Source of the DNA: Myxococcota bacterium
GTDB lineage: Bacteria; Myxococcota_A; UBA796; CAJQPC01
Direction: 5' to 3'
Assembly: GCA_023150845.1 (NCBI GenBank)
Contig: JAKLKD010000008.1
Span: 1-62,258 of the forward strand
Length of the DNA stretch: 62,258 nt
Shown: positions 1 through 8,247 of the stretch, in pieces
How the letters are laid out: every line of letters starts with the position of its first letter
How positions within the stretch are numbered: the first letter of the stretch is position 1
Made by a program: the position numbers and the translations under genes
The notes under the pieces: generated by a model
What the model was told of the DNA's origin: nothing
Databases searched by the model: none
The model's input: only the letters and a program-made list of their open reading frames with translations

Positions 1-227
1 GCGGCGGCCGTCGTTTTTGGCGCAGCGGGTTGGGGCGCGGCGGCCGTCGTTTTCGGCGCAGCGGGCTTCGGCTCAGCAGGCTTCGTCGCAGCGGTGACCG
101 GCGCAGCGGGCGGCGCGGTGGTAGCCGGCGCAGCGGGCGGCGCCTCGGCGGAGGGCGCGGTCTCAAGGCCCGGGTACCGGATCACCTTCGGCGCGCAGGC
201 CAACGTCAGCAGGAGCAGCGGGAGCAT
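1..227 (-). CDS. Alanine/proline-rich lipoprotein, 3' end cut by window edge
   Basis: The reading frame starts at an ATG at 227 and runs off the left edge, so only the first 75 codons are seen. The N-terminus (MLPLLLLTLACAPK) is a very short lipoprotein signal with lipobox L-T-L-A-C. After it comes a low-complexity linker rich in Ala, Pro, Thr and Lys with repeated PAAP and PKTTAAA segments, as used to span the periplasm or reach peptidoglycan. It lies downstream of the kinase and PEGA-like genes on the same strand, 87 bases after the second one, so it may be the third gene of that operon. The function of the missing C-terminal domain cannot be told. Confidence 0.6.
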   Translation of the reverse strand, partial: MLPLLLLTLACAPKVIRYPGLETAPSAEAPPAAPATTAPPAAPVTAATKPAEPKPAAPKTTAAAPQPAAPKTTAA

Positions 228-314
228 GTCCCGATCGTTGCTCTTGACTTGCCAATCGTCAAGCTGAAGTTGAAGATCAGGTGATCAAACGATCGTGCGG
301 CGCCTGAGGACCCC

Positions 315-1118
315 TCAGCGGGAGCGGATGTGCAGGGTGATCCCCGCCGCGGCGCCGACGGCGAGGGCCGGGGTGACGGCGTAGCCAAGCGTCACCGACC
401 GCGCCCGGGCTTGGCTCAGCGCGTCGGCGTCGCCCGCGGCGCTGTACCCGGCCAGCTCACGGTCGATGAGCACGGCCCCGGTGTAGGCCCCGGCGGCGCC
501 CAAGGCCGAGACCACGCCCAAGATGAGGGGCACCGGCGGCTTCTCACGCTCAGGCTCGGGCAGGCCGGTCTCGACCCTCGCCGACTGGCCCGCCTCCATC
601 GTGATCACCCGGCCAAAGACCACGTCCGCGCCGACGGCGACCTGGATGAGGTGGGCGCCCGGCGCCAAGGTGACGGGGCGCTCCTCACGGATGACGCCGT
701 CGATGTAGAGCACGGCGTTGCCGGAGATGGGCCACACGTCGAGGGTCACCTCGCCGGTGACGGTCTGGGCGGCGGCCTCCCAGGCGGCCCGGGGCTCGGG
801 GCCGAGGCGATCGTTAAAGAAGCCCGGCGCCACGGCGGCGGCCTGGGCGAAGTCGGGCGCGGCGGCGGCGGTGTTGCCGTCGTAGACGTCGCTGGCGCCG
901 AGCACCTGCCACAAGGTCGCGAGGTCTTGGGGGTCGGCGACGCGCTGGAGGCAGCCGAGGTTGAGGATGGCCGCCTCGGCCACGCGCCGGGCGTCGTCCA
1001 AGTCGAGGTCGGTGACGCTGCCGACGGCGTACTCAACCTCAGCGTCGAGGTCGATGGCGCTGCACTCCTGGGCGGAGGCCGCTCCTACGAGGCCCAACCA
1101 CATGAAGATCATCGGCAT
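315..1118 (-). CDS. Exported PEGA-like protein with C-terminal membrane segments
   Basis: 267 aa, unknown function. An N-terminal signal peptide (MPMIFMWLGLVGAASAQ) is followed by an alpha-helical region of about 100 residues that could be TPR-like. Residues of about 118-190 form a PEGA-like beta segment (VTLDVWPISGNAVLYIDGV, then LAPGAHLIQV). Two hydrophobic stretches follow near residues 195-220 and 240-262, ending at HIRSR. The ATG at 1118 sits inside the last codons of the kinase gene (10-base overlap) with a GGAG ribosome site, so the two are co-translated. PEGA domains in Myxococcota often accompany Ser/Thr kinases; a role as partner or envelope sensor for the kinase is inference. Confidence 0.7.
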   Translation of the reverse strand: MPMIFMWLGLVGAASAQECSAIDLDAEVEYAVGSVTDLDLDDARRVAEAAILNLGCLQRVADPQDLATLWQVLGASDVYDGNTAAAAPDFAQAAAVAPGFFNDRLGPEPRAAWEAAAQTVTGEVTLDVWPISGNAVLYIDGVIREERPVTLAPGAHLIQVAVGADVVFGRVITMEAGQSARVETGLPEPEREKPPVPLILGVVSALGAAGAYTGAVLIDRELAGYSAAGDADALSQARARSVTLGYAVTPALAVGAAAGITLHIRSR

Positions 1119-2788
1119 TTGTACGGCTCCCTGCGGCTGTCTAACTTCACGCGGGTGTTGTTCTCATCGACCTTCACCGCGCACTCAAACACCGCCTCAC
1201 CCCCCTGGGAGAAGCGCACGGTGTACTCGCCAGGCTTGAGCTCGACCCGGCTGGGTGTGGTCACGCTCTTGCCCGCGACGGTGGCGGTGAGCCCGGCCGG
1301 GTCGGAGAGCAAGGAGTAGCTGATCATCGCCGGGGCGGCGGCGGCCTCAACCGGCGGGGCGACGGCGACGACCTCGGGTGTGACCTCGGGCTTGACGCCG
1401 CTCTCGACCTTCGGCGGGGTCTTGCTGGACGTGCTGGTCGTGGCCTTCGGCGCGGGGCCCGCCGGGGCGACGGGGGCCTCGATGGCGGCGGGGTCCTCGA
1501 CGACGGCGGGCGCGGCGCTCGGGGGCTCCACCGGGGCGGCGGCGGGCTCCACACCATCCACGACGAGGGGCTCAGCGACGGGCTCAGCACGGATGAAGAA
1601 CCACCAGATGAGCACCGCGACGAGCCCGGCGGCCAGCACCGCGCCGCTCCCGACGAGCACGGGCAGCCAGCGCGGCAGCTCCTCTTCGGGGGCGTCGGCG
1701 GGCGGCGGGCGGCTCACGTCGGCGGGGGGCGCGGCGAGGCCCGCGGTCACCACGGGCGGGGTGGCCGAGGGGGAGCCGCGGGTCTGGAGCGTGCCGGAGA
1801 TCTCGCGCAGGTCGGGATCCTTCGCCAAGGCCGCCAGGCGCGCCTCGACGAGGGGCGGCACGACCTTTCGGGCGTAACGCCGCAGCTCCGGCCCAGGGAG
1901 GCTGTCGGTCAGGGCCCCGAGGCGCTCCTCGACCTGCTGGGCGGTGGGGCGGCCGTCTGGGGAGAACGCCAGCATGGCCTCGACGATCTCGATGAGCGGC
2001 TCGCCGCCCTGGAGGCCCCGGAGCTGCTCCAGGTGCTCGCTCCGGCGCTTGACGTAGGAGGCCTCCTGCAACGGCAGGCGCTCGAACCGACCGCCGGTCA
2101 GGAGCTCCCAGAGGGTGATGCCCAAGGAGTAGATGTCGGACTCGGGGCCGGCCTCCCCATGAAGCCAGCGCTCCGGCGCCATGTAGCGCTGGGTGCCGAA
2201 CTGCACGGACTGGGTCTGGGCCTCGCGCTCAAACTCGGCCCGGGCGACGCCGAAGTCCATCACCTTCACCACGCCGCCCGAAGAGAGCAGGAGGTTGGAG
2301 GGCTTGATGTCGCGGTGCACGACGCGGAGGGGCTGGCCGGTCTGGGGCGAGCGGGTCGTCCAGGCCGCGTGCAGGGCCGAGGCGGAGTGCTCGATGATCG
2401 CCGCGCAGACCCGGGGCGGCAGGCCATGCTCCTTCGCGCGCTCGGCGGCGTCCAAGAGCGCGGCGCCGTCTACGCCCTCGACGTACTCCATGAGCACCGC
2501 GGCCCGCTCACCGACCTGGGTGAGCGCGTGGACCTTCACGACGTGGTCGTGGTTGAGCTGGGACATGAGCCGCGCCTCGTCCCGGGCCCGGGCGGCGAGC
2601 TGGCTGTCCCGGGCGAACTCCTCGTGGAGAAGTTTGACCGCCATGCGCTGCACGAGGCCTTCAGGGCTGTACACGTCCGCGAGGTAGACCGCGCCAAAGC
2701 CGCCTTTCCCGAGGGGCTTTAGCAAGCGAATCTTGCGGCGGTTCGTGTCCTGAAGCTCAACCTGCACGGTGCTCACCCGGGCGCTCAA
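1109..2788 (-). CDS. Membrane-anchored Ser/Thr protein kinase (Pkn type)
   Basis: 559 aa. The N-terminal Hanks-type kinase domain (about residues 20-290) has every catalytic element: glycine loop GKGGFGAVY (27-35), Lys52 in AVKLL, HRDIKPSN with Asp160, DFG at 178-180, and MAPER at 203-207. Residues of about 375-398 form one transmembrane helix, preceded by a Pro-rich juxtamembrane linker and followed by a Pro/Ala-rich periplasmic stalk and a PEGA-like end (PAGLTATVAGKSV, LKPGEYTVRF). It should phosphorylate cytoplasmic targets in response to an envelope signal; targets are unknown. The chosen start is a TTG with AAGGTGG upstream; in-frame GTGs at 2776 and 2767 are alternatives that leave the kinase domain intact. 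Confidence 0.93.
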   Translation of the reverse strand: MSARVSTVQVELQDTNRRKIRLLKPLGKGGFGAVYLADVYSPEGLVQRMAVKLLHEEFARDSQLAARARDEARLMSQLNHDHVVKVHALTQVGERAAVLMEYVEGVDGAALLDAAERAKEHGLPPRVCAAIIEHSASALHAAWTTRSPQTGQPLRVVHRDIKPSNLLLSSGGVVKVMDFGVARAEFEREAQTQSVQFGTQRYMAPERWLHGEAGPESDIYSLGITLWELLTGGRFERLPLQEASYVKRRSEHLEQLRGLQGGEPLIEIVEAMLAFSPDGRPTAQQVEERLGALTDSLPGPELRRYARKVVPPLVEARLAALAKDPDLREISGTLQTRGSPSATPPVVTAGLAAPPADVSRPPPADAPEEELPRWLPVLVGSGAVLAAGLVAVLIWWFFIRAEPVAEPLVVDGVEPAAAPVEPPSAAPAVVEDPAAIEAPVAPAGPAPKATTSTSSKTPPKVESGVKPEVTPEVVAVAPPVEAAAAPAMISYSLLSDPAGLTATVAGKSVTTPSRVELKPGEYTVRFSQGGEAVFECAVKVDENNTRVKLDSRREPYKCR

Positions 2789-2862
2789 GTCCGCCCACCT
2801 TGAAGGTCACAATAAACGAGCGCGTTGCCCGAGGCAAGCGGCGCGGCGCGGGGGGATCCGGC

Positions 2863-4059
2863 TCAGGTGAGGAGCTGAAGGCGGCCCTTGAGTAAGGCGC
2901 GGGCGATGGTGACGAGGTGCACCTCGTCGGGGCCATCGGCGATGCGGGCGGCGCGGGCGTAGCGGTACCAGCGGGCGAAGGGCACGTCGTCGCTGTAGCC
3001 GAGGCCTCCGTGGGTCTGGATGGCATCGTCGAGCACCTTACAGAGGGTCTGGGCCACCTGGGTCTTCGCCATCGACGACCACACCTTCACCTCTTGGTGG
3101 TCGAGGCCCTGCTCCAGCATCCAGGCGCAGCGCAGCGTCATGAGGTCGCCCGCGTGCACGGCCATGGCGCCTTCAGCGAGCTTGAGCTGCACGAGCTGGT
3201 GCTCGCCGAGGCGGCGCCCGAAGCTCACCCGGCGGTTGAGGTGCTCGGTGCTGAGCTGCAGGGCGCGGTCGGCGAGGCCCAGCCAGCGCATGCAGTGCGT
3301 GAGCCGGGCGGGCACGAGGCGCTGCTGGGCCAAGGCGAAGCCCCAGCCCTCGCCGCCGAGCACGTCCTCGGGGCCGACCCGCACGCCGTCGAAGGAGAGC
3401 TCCCCCTCACGGTGCGCGAGGAGCGGCTCGGCCATCACGGGGATGTCGCGGAGGTAGTTGACGCCGGGGGCGTGGCGGTCGACGATGAAGAGGGTGGCGC
3501 CGCTGAGCGGATCGTCGCTCGTGCGGGCCATGACGAGGAGGAAGCTCGCGTCCCGGCCGCCGGTCGTGTACCACTTGCGCCCGGTGATGCGCCAGCCGTC
3601 GCCGTCGCGCTCGGCCCGGGTGCGCAGGTTTGTCGGGTCGGCCCCGGCGCCCGGCGCGGGCTCGGTCATGCAGAAGGCGCTCGTGATCTCCCCGGCGCAC
3701 AGGGGCTTGAGCCAGCGGTCCTTCACGGCGTCGGGGGCGACCTGGATGAGCAGGTCCATGTTGCCTTGGTCCGGGGCGTCGCAGTGGAAGACACGGGGCC
3801 CGACCAAGGTGCGGCCCATCTCCCGGAACAGCGCGCACATGCCCATGACGCCGAGGCCGAGGCCGCCGTGCTCGACGGGCAGGTGCGGCGCCCAGAGCCC
3901 GGCGGCCTTCACCTCGGCCTGCAGGGCGCGCAGCGTGTCGTGGCGACCGGCGGCGTCCTCAGCGATGATCACGTCCTCGGCGGGGATCACGCGCTCATCG
4001 ACGAAGCGGCGCACCTGGGCGCGCAGCGCGGCCAAGGCCGGGGGGAAGGTGAAGTCCAT
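2863..4059 (-). CDS. Acyl-CoA dehydrogenase family protein (LvaC/ACAD10-11 type)
   Basis: 398 aa, full length for the FAD-dependent acyl-CoA dehydrogenase fold. The family signature FCMTEPAPGAGADPTNLRT lies in the middle. The C-terminal segment ends QTHGGLGYSDDVPFARWYR...ARIADGPDEVH, where the Asp/Glu of DGPDE is at the usual catalytic-base region of this subgroup. Its ATG shares one base with the stop of the DUF6285 gene, making the last gene of a tightly coupled three-gene operon. In Pseudomonas putida the same trio (LvaA kinase, LvaB small protein, LvaC dehydrogenase-like) converts 4-hydroxyacyl-CoA through a 4-phosphoacyl-CoA; that role is inferred here from order and family. Confidence 0.9.
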   Translation of the reverse strand: MDFTFPPALAALRAQVRRFVDERVIPAEDVIIAEDAAGRHDTLRALQAEVKAAGLWAPHLPVEHGGLGLGVMGMCALFREMGRTLVGPRVFHCDAPDQGNMDLLIQVAPDAVKDRWLKPLCAGEITSAFCMTEPAPGAGADPTNLRTRAERDGDGWRITGRKWYTTGGRDASFLLVMARTSDDPLSGATLFIVDRHAPGVNYLRDIPVMAEPLLAHREGELSFDGVRVGPEDVLGGEGWGFALAQQRLVPARLTHCMRWLGLADRALQLSTEHLNRRVSFGRRLGEHQLVQLKLAEGAMAVHAGDLMTLRCAWMLEQGLDHQEVKVWSSMAKTQVAQTLCKVLDDAIQTHGGLGYSDDVPFARWYRYARAARIADGPDEVHLVTIARALLKGRLQLLT

Positions 4060-4463
4060 CAGAGCTCCCCGACCTGGTCGTCGAGGTCGAAGCGGGGGTT
4101 GGAGAGGGCCAGCTCGCTCGCGAGGAGCGCGCGGAGGCCCTGGAGCACGGTCTCGTCATCAGGCGCGATCTCCCCGGCGAGGAGCCGCGCCGAGAGCCGG
4201 GCCTGCTGATCGTGGAGGCGCCGGGCGCGCTCCTCGGTGTGTACGGGGCCCTCGGGGGCGTCCTCACCGAGCAGCAGGGCCAAGAGGCCGAGCGCCTGCT
4301 CGTCGAGGGCCTCGCCGACCTTGAGCCCCCGGGCGACCCCGCCCAAGAGGTGCGCGGCGACCTTCACCCGAAAGGCCTGGGCGGGATCCTCCACGCGCAG
4401 CTCCTTGGCCAAGAAGGTCGCCACGGCGGCGAGCACGGCGACGGCGTCGGGGGGCGGTCTCAT
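4059..4463 (-). CDS. DUF6285 small protein, LvaB-like
   Basis: 134 aa, helical, starting MRPPPDAVAVLAAVATFL and containing the central stretch AFRVKVAAHLLGGVARGLK typical of DUF6285. No catalytic motif is visible. It is sandwiched between the phosphotransferase gene (4-base ATGA overlap) and the acyl-CoA dehydrogenase gene (1-base overlap). In the P. putida levulinate operon the matching small protein LvaB is needed together with LvaA for 4-hydroxyacyl-CoA kinase activity. I infer the same helper role here; the sequence itself shows only the family resemblance and the invariant gene order. Confidence 0.8.
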   Translation of the reverse strand: MRPPPDAVAVLAAVATFLAKELRVEDPAQAFRVKVAAHLLGGVARGLKVGEALDEQALGLLALLLGEDAPEGPVHTEERARRLHDQQARLSARLLAGEIAPDDETVLQGLRALLASELALSNPRFDLDDQVGEL

Positions 4464-5497
4464 GGGGCGCCTCTGGGGCTCTGGGGCTGGCGGGCGATGA
4501 GGCGCAGGGCCTCGTACTCCATCTCGGCGGCGCGCCAGGGGATCGCGAGGAGCTCGAGGTCACGCTCGGCGCCCGAGAGCACCCGCTGGCCCTGGAGGAT
4601 CGCCCCCGCCGCCCAGCGCAGGTTGCCGTAGACCTCCCAGAAGGTCAGCTCCGCGGCGCTCACCGGCCGCCCCGACGCCGTGGTGTAGGCCGCCACGAAG
4701 GGCGCCCGGCGGCAGATCCCGCCCACGGCGCGGTCCAAGGCCCCAAAACGCCAGTCGCGCACGCAGAGCCAGCCGAGGTCTTCGAGGGGGCTGCCCCAGT
4801 GGGCGAACTCCCAGTCGAGCACGCCTGTGAGGCCCTCGGGCTCAAAGAGCAGGTTCCCCGTGCGGAAGTCGCCATGAACCAGGGTGACCTCCCCCGACGG
4901 CGGCCGGTTCTGCCGCAGCCAGGCCAAGGCGGCGGCCTGGGCGGGGCGGGCGCAGGGCAGGCGCGCCATGGTCTCGGCCAAGGCGTCCAAGGCGGCGGCG
5001 ACGGGGTCGTTGGGCAAGGGCAGAGGCAGCGTGACTCGATCCGGAGTCACGGTGTGAATCGCGGCGAGGGCCTCGGCGAGCTGGGTCGGGGCGCGCTCCC
5101 GCGCCAGGGCGAGCGGGGGATCTCGGGTGACCTTCGCGCCCAAGGCCACGCCGGGCAGCATCACCATGGTGTAGGCCCAGGCGCCGGGCCGCAGCAGGCC
5201 CTCGGTGAGCCAGCGCGCGGCGGGGGTGGGCGCCCCGGCGGCGACGGCGGCGTTGATGACCTCGTGCTCTTCGCGGCGGCCGAGGCTGCCGGGAAGCGCC
5301 ACGGCCGGGTCGCCGCGGATGACGAAGGCGCGCTCCTCCCCCTCGGCGAGGCGGAGGTCGGCCCGCCAGATCTCCTGGCAGGCGCCGCCGCCGAGGGGCT
5401 CCAGGCGGGTGAGCTCGGCCTCGGGACCAAGGGCGCCCTGCAGGTAGGCCAGGGCGCGGGCGCGTAGGGTGGGGTCGGGTGCGTTGGCGGCGATCAT
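4460..5497 (-). CDS. Phosphotransferase (APH/ACAD10-11 kinase family, LvaA-like)
   Basis: 345 aa aminoglycoside-phosphotransferase-fold kinase. Brenner's motif LVHGDFRTGNLLF gives the catalytic Asp and the metal-binding Asn, and VLDWEFAHWGSPLEDLGW gives the second metal Asp. It is first of the three-gene operon with DUF6285 and acyl-CoA dehydrogenase, which points to acyl-CoA substrates, not antibiotics. In vertebrates the same kinase and dehydrogenase domains are fused in ACAD10 and ACAD11. The start lies 63 bases from the divergent hydrolase gene, so the promoter must be in that short gap. The substrate is not readable from the sequence. Confidence 0.88.
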   Translation of the reverse strand: MIAANAPDPTLRARALAYLQGALGPEAELTRLEPLGGGACQEIWRADLRLAEGEERAFVIRGDPAVALPGSLGRREEHEVINAAVAAGAPTPAARWLTEGLLRPGAWAYTMVMLPGVALGAKVTRDPPLALARERAPTQLAEALAAIHTVTPDRVTLPLPLPNDPVAAALDALAETMARLPCARPAQAAALAWLRQNRPPSGEVTLVHGDFRTGNLLFEPEGLTGVLDWEFAHWGSPLEDLGWLCVRDWRFGALDRAVGGICRRAPFVAAYTTASGRPVSAAELTFWEVYGNLRWAAGAILQGQRVLSGAERDLELLAIPWRAAEMEYEALRLIARQPQSPRGAP

Positions 5498-5560
5498 CAG
5501 GCAGGATCATGGACGCTCACCCCGCCCCTCGCAAGCGCCTGAGCAAAAAACGGAGGTCGT

Positions 5561-6466
5561 ATGGAGCCCGAGCGCCTCACGCTGACGATCGAGGGCCAAC
5601 CTTGCCCGGCGCTCGCCTGGGGAGACGGCCCCCTCGTGCTCGCCCTGCACGGCTTCCCCGACCTGCCCCTCACCTGGCGCCACCAGGGCCCCGCCTTCGC
5701 CCGGGCGGGCTTTCGCCTCGTGGCCCCGACGCTGCGCGGCTACCACCCCGACCTTCGCCTGCCCGACGTGCGCGTGGCGACCTTGGCCCGGGACGCGCTC
5801 GCGCAGATCGAGCAGCTCGGCGGCGGCCCGGCGGTGATCCTCGGCCACGACTGGGGCGCGGTCATCGCCGTCGCCGCGGCCCGGCTGGGCGGGGGCTCAC
5901 GGGTCCGGGCGCTCATCACCTTGGCGGTCCCCCACCTCGGCGGGGCGCTCGGGGCCCTCGTCCGCGACCCGGCCCAGCTCCTGCGCTCGGCGTACATGCT
6001 GCGGTTTCAGCGCGCGGCGGCGGCGCGGGCCTGGCTCGGGGCCGGGGACATGCAGGGGGTGCGCACGCTCTGGGCGCGCTGGTCACCCGGCTACGAGCCC
6101 GAGCCTGAGGCCCTCCACGCCGTGCTCGACGCCTTGCGTAGCCCCGAGGCCCAGACCGCCACGACGGCCTATTACCGCCAGGCGCTACGACCCGGCGCCG
6201 GGGAGAGCTGGGGGCTCATGCTCGGCGAGGTGCCCTGCCCGACGCTCCTGATGATGGGCGAAGACGACGGCTGCATGGGCTGGACCTTCGCCCAGCGCGC
6301 CGCGCGGCCGGAACATTTCCCCGCCGGGCTGACGGTCCTGGGCGTCCCCGGCGCCGGCCACTTCGCCCACCAGGAGCGCCCCGACGTGGTCAACGACGCC
6401 GCCTTGGCCTGGCTTCAGCGCGCCCTGCGCGGCCAGAGCGCCCAGAGCCAGAGCGGCGCGAGCTGA
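5561..6466 (+). CDS. Alpha/beta hydrolase, epoxide hydrolase-like
   Basis: 301 aa. The oxyanion segment LHGFPDLPLTW lies near residue 30 and the nucleophile elbow GHDWGA near residue 100, with Asp as nucleophile as in soluble epoxide hydrolases and haloalkane dehalogenases. A later acidic residue lies in MGEDDGC and the catalytic His in GAGHFAHQERPD. A lid of about 80 residues separates the elbow from the acid. A GGAGG ribosome site precedes the ATG. The last 52 bases overlap the 3' end of the convergent YdjM-like gene. An epoxide substrate is the best guess; other Asp-nucleophile hydrolases cannot be excluded. Confidence 0.88.
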   Translation: MEPERLTLTIEGQPCPALAWGDGPLVLALHGFPDLPLTWRHQGPAFARAGFRLVAPTLRGYHPDLRLPDVRVATLARDALAQIEQLGGGPAVILGHDWGAVIAVAAARLGGGSRVRALITLAVPHLGGALGALVRDPAQLLRSAYMLRFQRAAAARAWLGAGDMQGVRTLWARWSPGYEPEPEALHAVLDALRSPEAQTATTAYYRQALRPGAGESWGLMLGEVPCPTLLMMGEDDGCMGWTFAQRAARPEHFPAGLTVLGVPGAGHFAHQERPDVVNDAALAWLQRALRGQSAQSQSGAS

Positions 6467-6936
6467 GCGACCTCGGTGACGGCGACCTTGAGGCCCCGGG
6501 CCGAGACGAAGCCCGCGCCGATGGGCGAGACGGGGATGGGCCGCCAGGGCAAGAAGGCGCGCTCCGTGGACCAGGGCCAGGCCCAGGCCACGCCGAGGCC
6601 GCCAGTGGTCATGGCGTCGAGGAGCGGGTGGCTGGCGACGACGGCGGCGCTAAGCGCGGCGAGGCTGAGCGCCCCCTCGCCGCCACGAAGCCGCGTGAGG
6701 AGGCCGACGAGGGCCCCGACGGCGAGGGCGAAGACGACGGAGTGGCTCGCCCCCCGGTGGCCGAAGGCGTCGGCGTAGGGGATGTCGAACACGAAGGCGA
6801 TGACGTCGGCGTCTGGCGCCAAGGACAGCGCCGAGAAGCCCATCATCGCCCCTACGAGCCGGGACGTCTTCGCCTCCGGCCCGGCCCAGAGGCGCCCGGC
6901 GGCGAGGCCGACGATGACGTGCCCGACGCTCGCCAC
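6415..6936 (-). CDS. Metal-dependent hydrolase-like membrane protein (YdjM/COG1988 family)
   Basis: 173 aa, four or so hydrophobic helices. Typical family features are the early H-V-I-V-G-L-A-A-G-R segment, APDAD in the first loop, and HRGASHSVVFAL, whose His residues are the putative metal ligands; a further ASHPLLDAMTTGG follows. Members of this family are inner-membrane proteins once called LexA-regulated; their reaction is poorly defined. The gene converges on the alpha/beta hydrolase gene and overlaps its last 52 bases in the opposite strand, which is long for a bacterial tail-to-tail overlap. Confidence 0.8.
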   Translation of the reverse strand: MASVGHVIVGLAAGRLWAGPEAKTSRLVGAMMGFSALSLAPDADVIAFVFDIPYADAFGHRGASHSVVFALAVGALVGLLTRLRGGEGALSLAALSAAVVASHPLLDAMTTGGLGVAWAWPWSTERAFLPWRPIPVSPIGAGFVSARGLKVAVTEVAQLAPLWLWALWPRRAR

Positions 6937-6942
6937 CTCGGC

Positions 6943-8019
6943 TCAGGACCGGCGGCGGCGGAGCAAGGCGAGGCCCGCCACGACGAGCCCGCCGAAGGAC
7001 GCGGCCTGGCCCGCCGCGGCGCTGCAGCCGATGCTGCTCGACGGCGCGGCGTAGAAGTCGTCACCGTGGACGACGAGGCTCGACTGCACACCCTCACAGA
7101 CGCTGGTCACGCGGCGCTCCAGGGCCGCGTTGTAGCTGTAGTTGAGGCGCTCGCCCTCCCCGGAGATGGTGAGGTCACCGATGAACCAGGCGCAGCGTGA
7201 GCCGAAGACGGGCTCCCCGGCGGCGTCATAGGTGAGCGCGAGCACGGCCAAGGGGTCCCCAGTGGAGGCCTCATCCTCGTCGTCGCCGTTGAGGTGTACG
7301 CTCGCGACCTCGTAGGGCTCCACAAACTCCACGTCGAGGGCGCCGACCTCGACGCCGTTGATGACGAGCTGAACGGACTGGAGGCCCGCGGCGGCGGCGC
7401 TGAGGGTGAGGTACTGCTCGTCGACGCCGAGGCTCACGGCGGGGGCGTCCACGAGCACACCCTCGGCGCTGAGCCCGGCCAAGGGCGCGAGGCCGTAGAG
7501 GCGCTCGCCCTCGGCGAAATAACGCACCTCAAAGGTGCCCTCGCCGCCGACGACGACCTGGGGCGGCGCCTCGACGCCGACGCGCAGGGGCTCCCCGGCC
7601 AAGGCGTGTGTGCGGGAGTAGAAGCGCAGCTCATCGGGGCGCATCACGACGACCGTGGCGGTGTCCTGAACCTCACCGTCGCCGTCGAGCACGGTGATGT
7701 TGACCTCACCCGGGGCCAAGGCGACGGCGTCGTAGTAGAGCGCGTCGGTGTCAGCCTCGGGGTCTTGGGGCTGGGGCGCGACGCTGAGCACGTTGGGGTC
7801 GGAGCTGACGATCTGCCAGTCGGCCATGTCGTCGCGGAGGCCGCGGCGATCCGCGCTCAGCACGAGCTCGGCGCCCTCGACGAGGCGCGGGGCCAGCTCA
7901 TCCACCCGGCGCGCGCCGACGACGTCGTTGACGACGTTGTCGCGGATCACGACCGGCTCGCCGCAGGCGGCCAAGGCGGTGAGGGCGCTGAGCAGGACGA
8001 CGTTCGGGAAGGCTCGCAT
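6943..8019 (-). CDS. Surface lipoprotein with Ig-like region and MYXO-CTERM-like tail
   Basis: 358 aa with the start at 8019, chosen because AGGAG lies 8 bases upstream and because it puts a perfect lipobox (LTALAAC) at residue 19; a longer frame to 8100 adds no signal. The body is beta-rich with a BIG2-like stretch (WQIVSSDPNVLSV, then VALAPGEVNITVLDGDG). The C-terminus has Gly-Cys, a hydrophobic helix and a final Arg cluster (GCSAAAGQAASF, GLVVAGLALLRRRRS), the plan of the MYXO-CTERM sorting signal. Having both a lipobox and a MYXO-CTERM-like tail in one protein is odd. Likely an outer-surface protein of unknown role. Confidence 0.75.
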   Translation of the reverse strand: MRAFPNVVLLSALTALAACGEPVVIRDNVVNDVVGARRVDELAPRLVEGAELVLSADRRGLRDDMADWQIVSSDPNVLSVAPQPQDPEADTDALYYDAVALAPGEVNITVLDGDGEVQDTATVVVMRPDELRFYSRTHALAGEPLRVGVEAPPQVVVGGEGTFEVRYFAEGERLYGLAPLAGLSAEGVLVDAPAVSLGVDEQYLTLSAAAAGLQSVQLVINGVEVGALDVEFVEPYEVASVHLNGDDEDEASTGDPLAVLALTYDAAGEPVFGSRCAWFIGDLTISGEGERLNYSYNAALERRVTSVCEGVQSSLVVHGDDFYAAPSSSIGCSAAAGQAASFGGLVVAGLALLRRRRS

Positions 8020-8247
8020 AGAGGCTCCTGGTGAGTCGTCAGCGCACCATGCAATCCCTGGGCCAGCCTGACCCACTCGCCCAGAAGATCCTCTCCTCAT
8101 CGGATCTGTCGCCGATCAGCGTCTGCGCCGTCTCCTGAGCCCCCCGTCAAACCACGATCAGAATGTCGCGGTTTGGCCACAGACCGGCCAGGGGAGGTGC
8201 GTGCGGGCCTGCGCCGGGCTAACAGCGCTCGTTCAAAAGGAGTGTCC

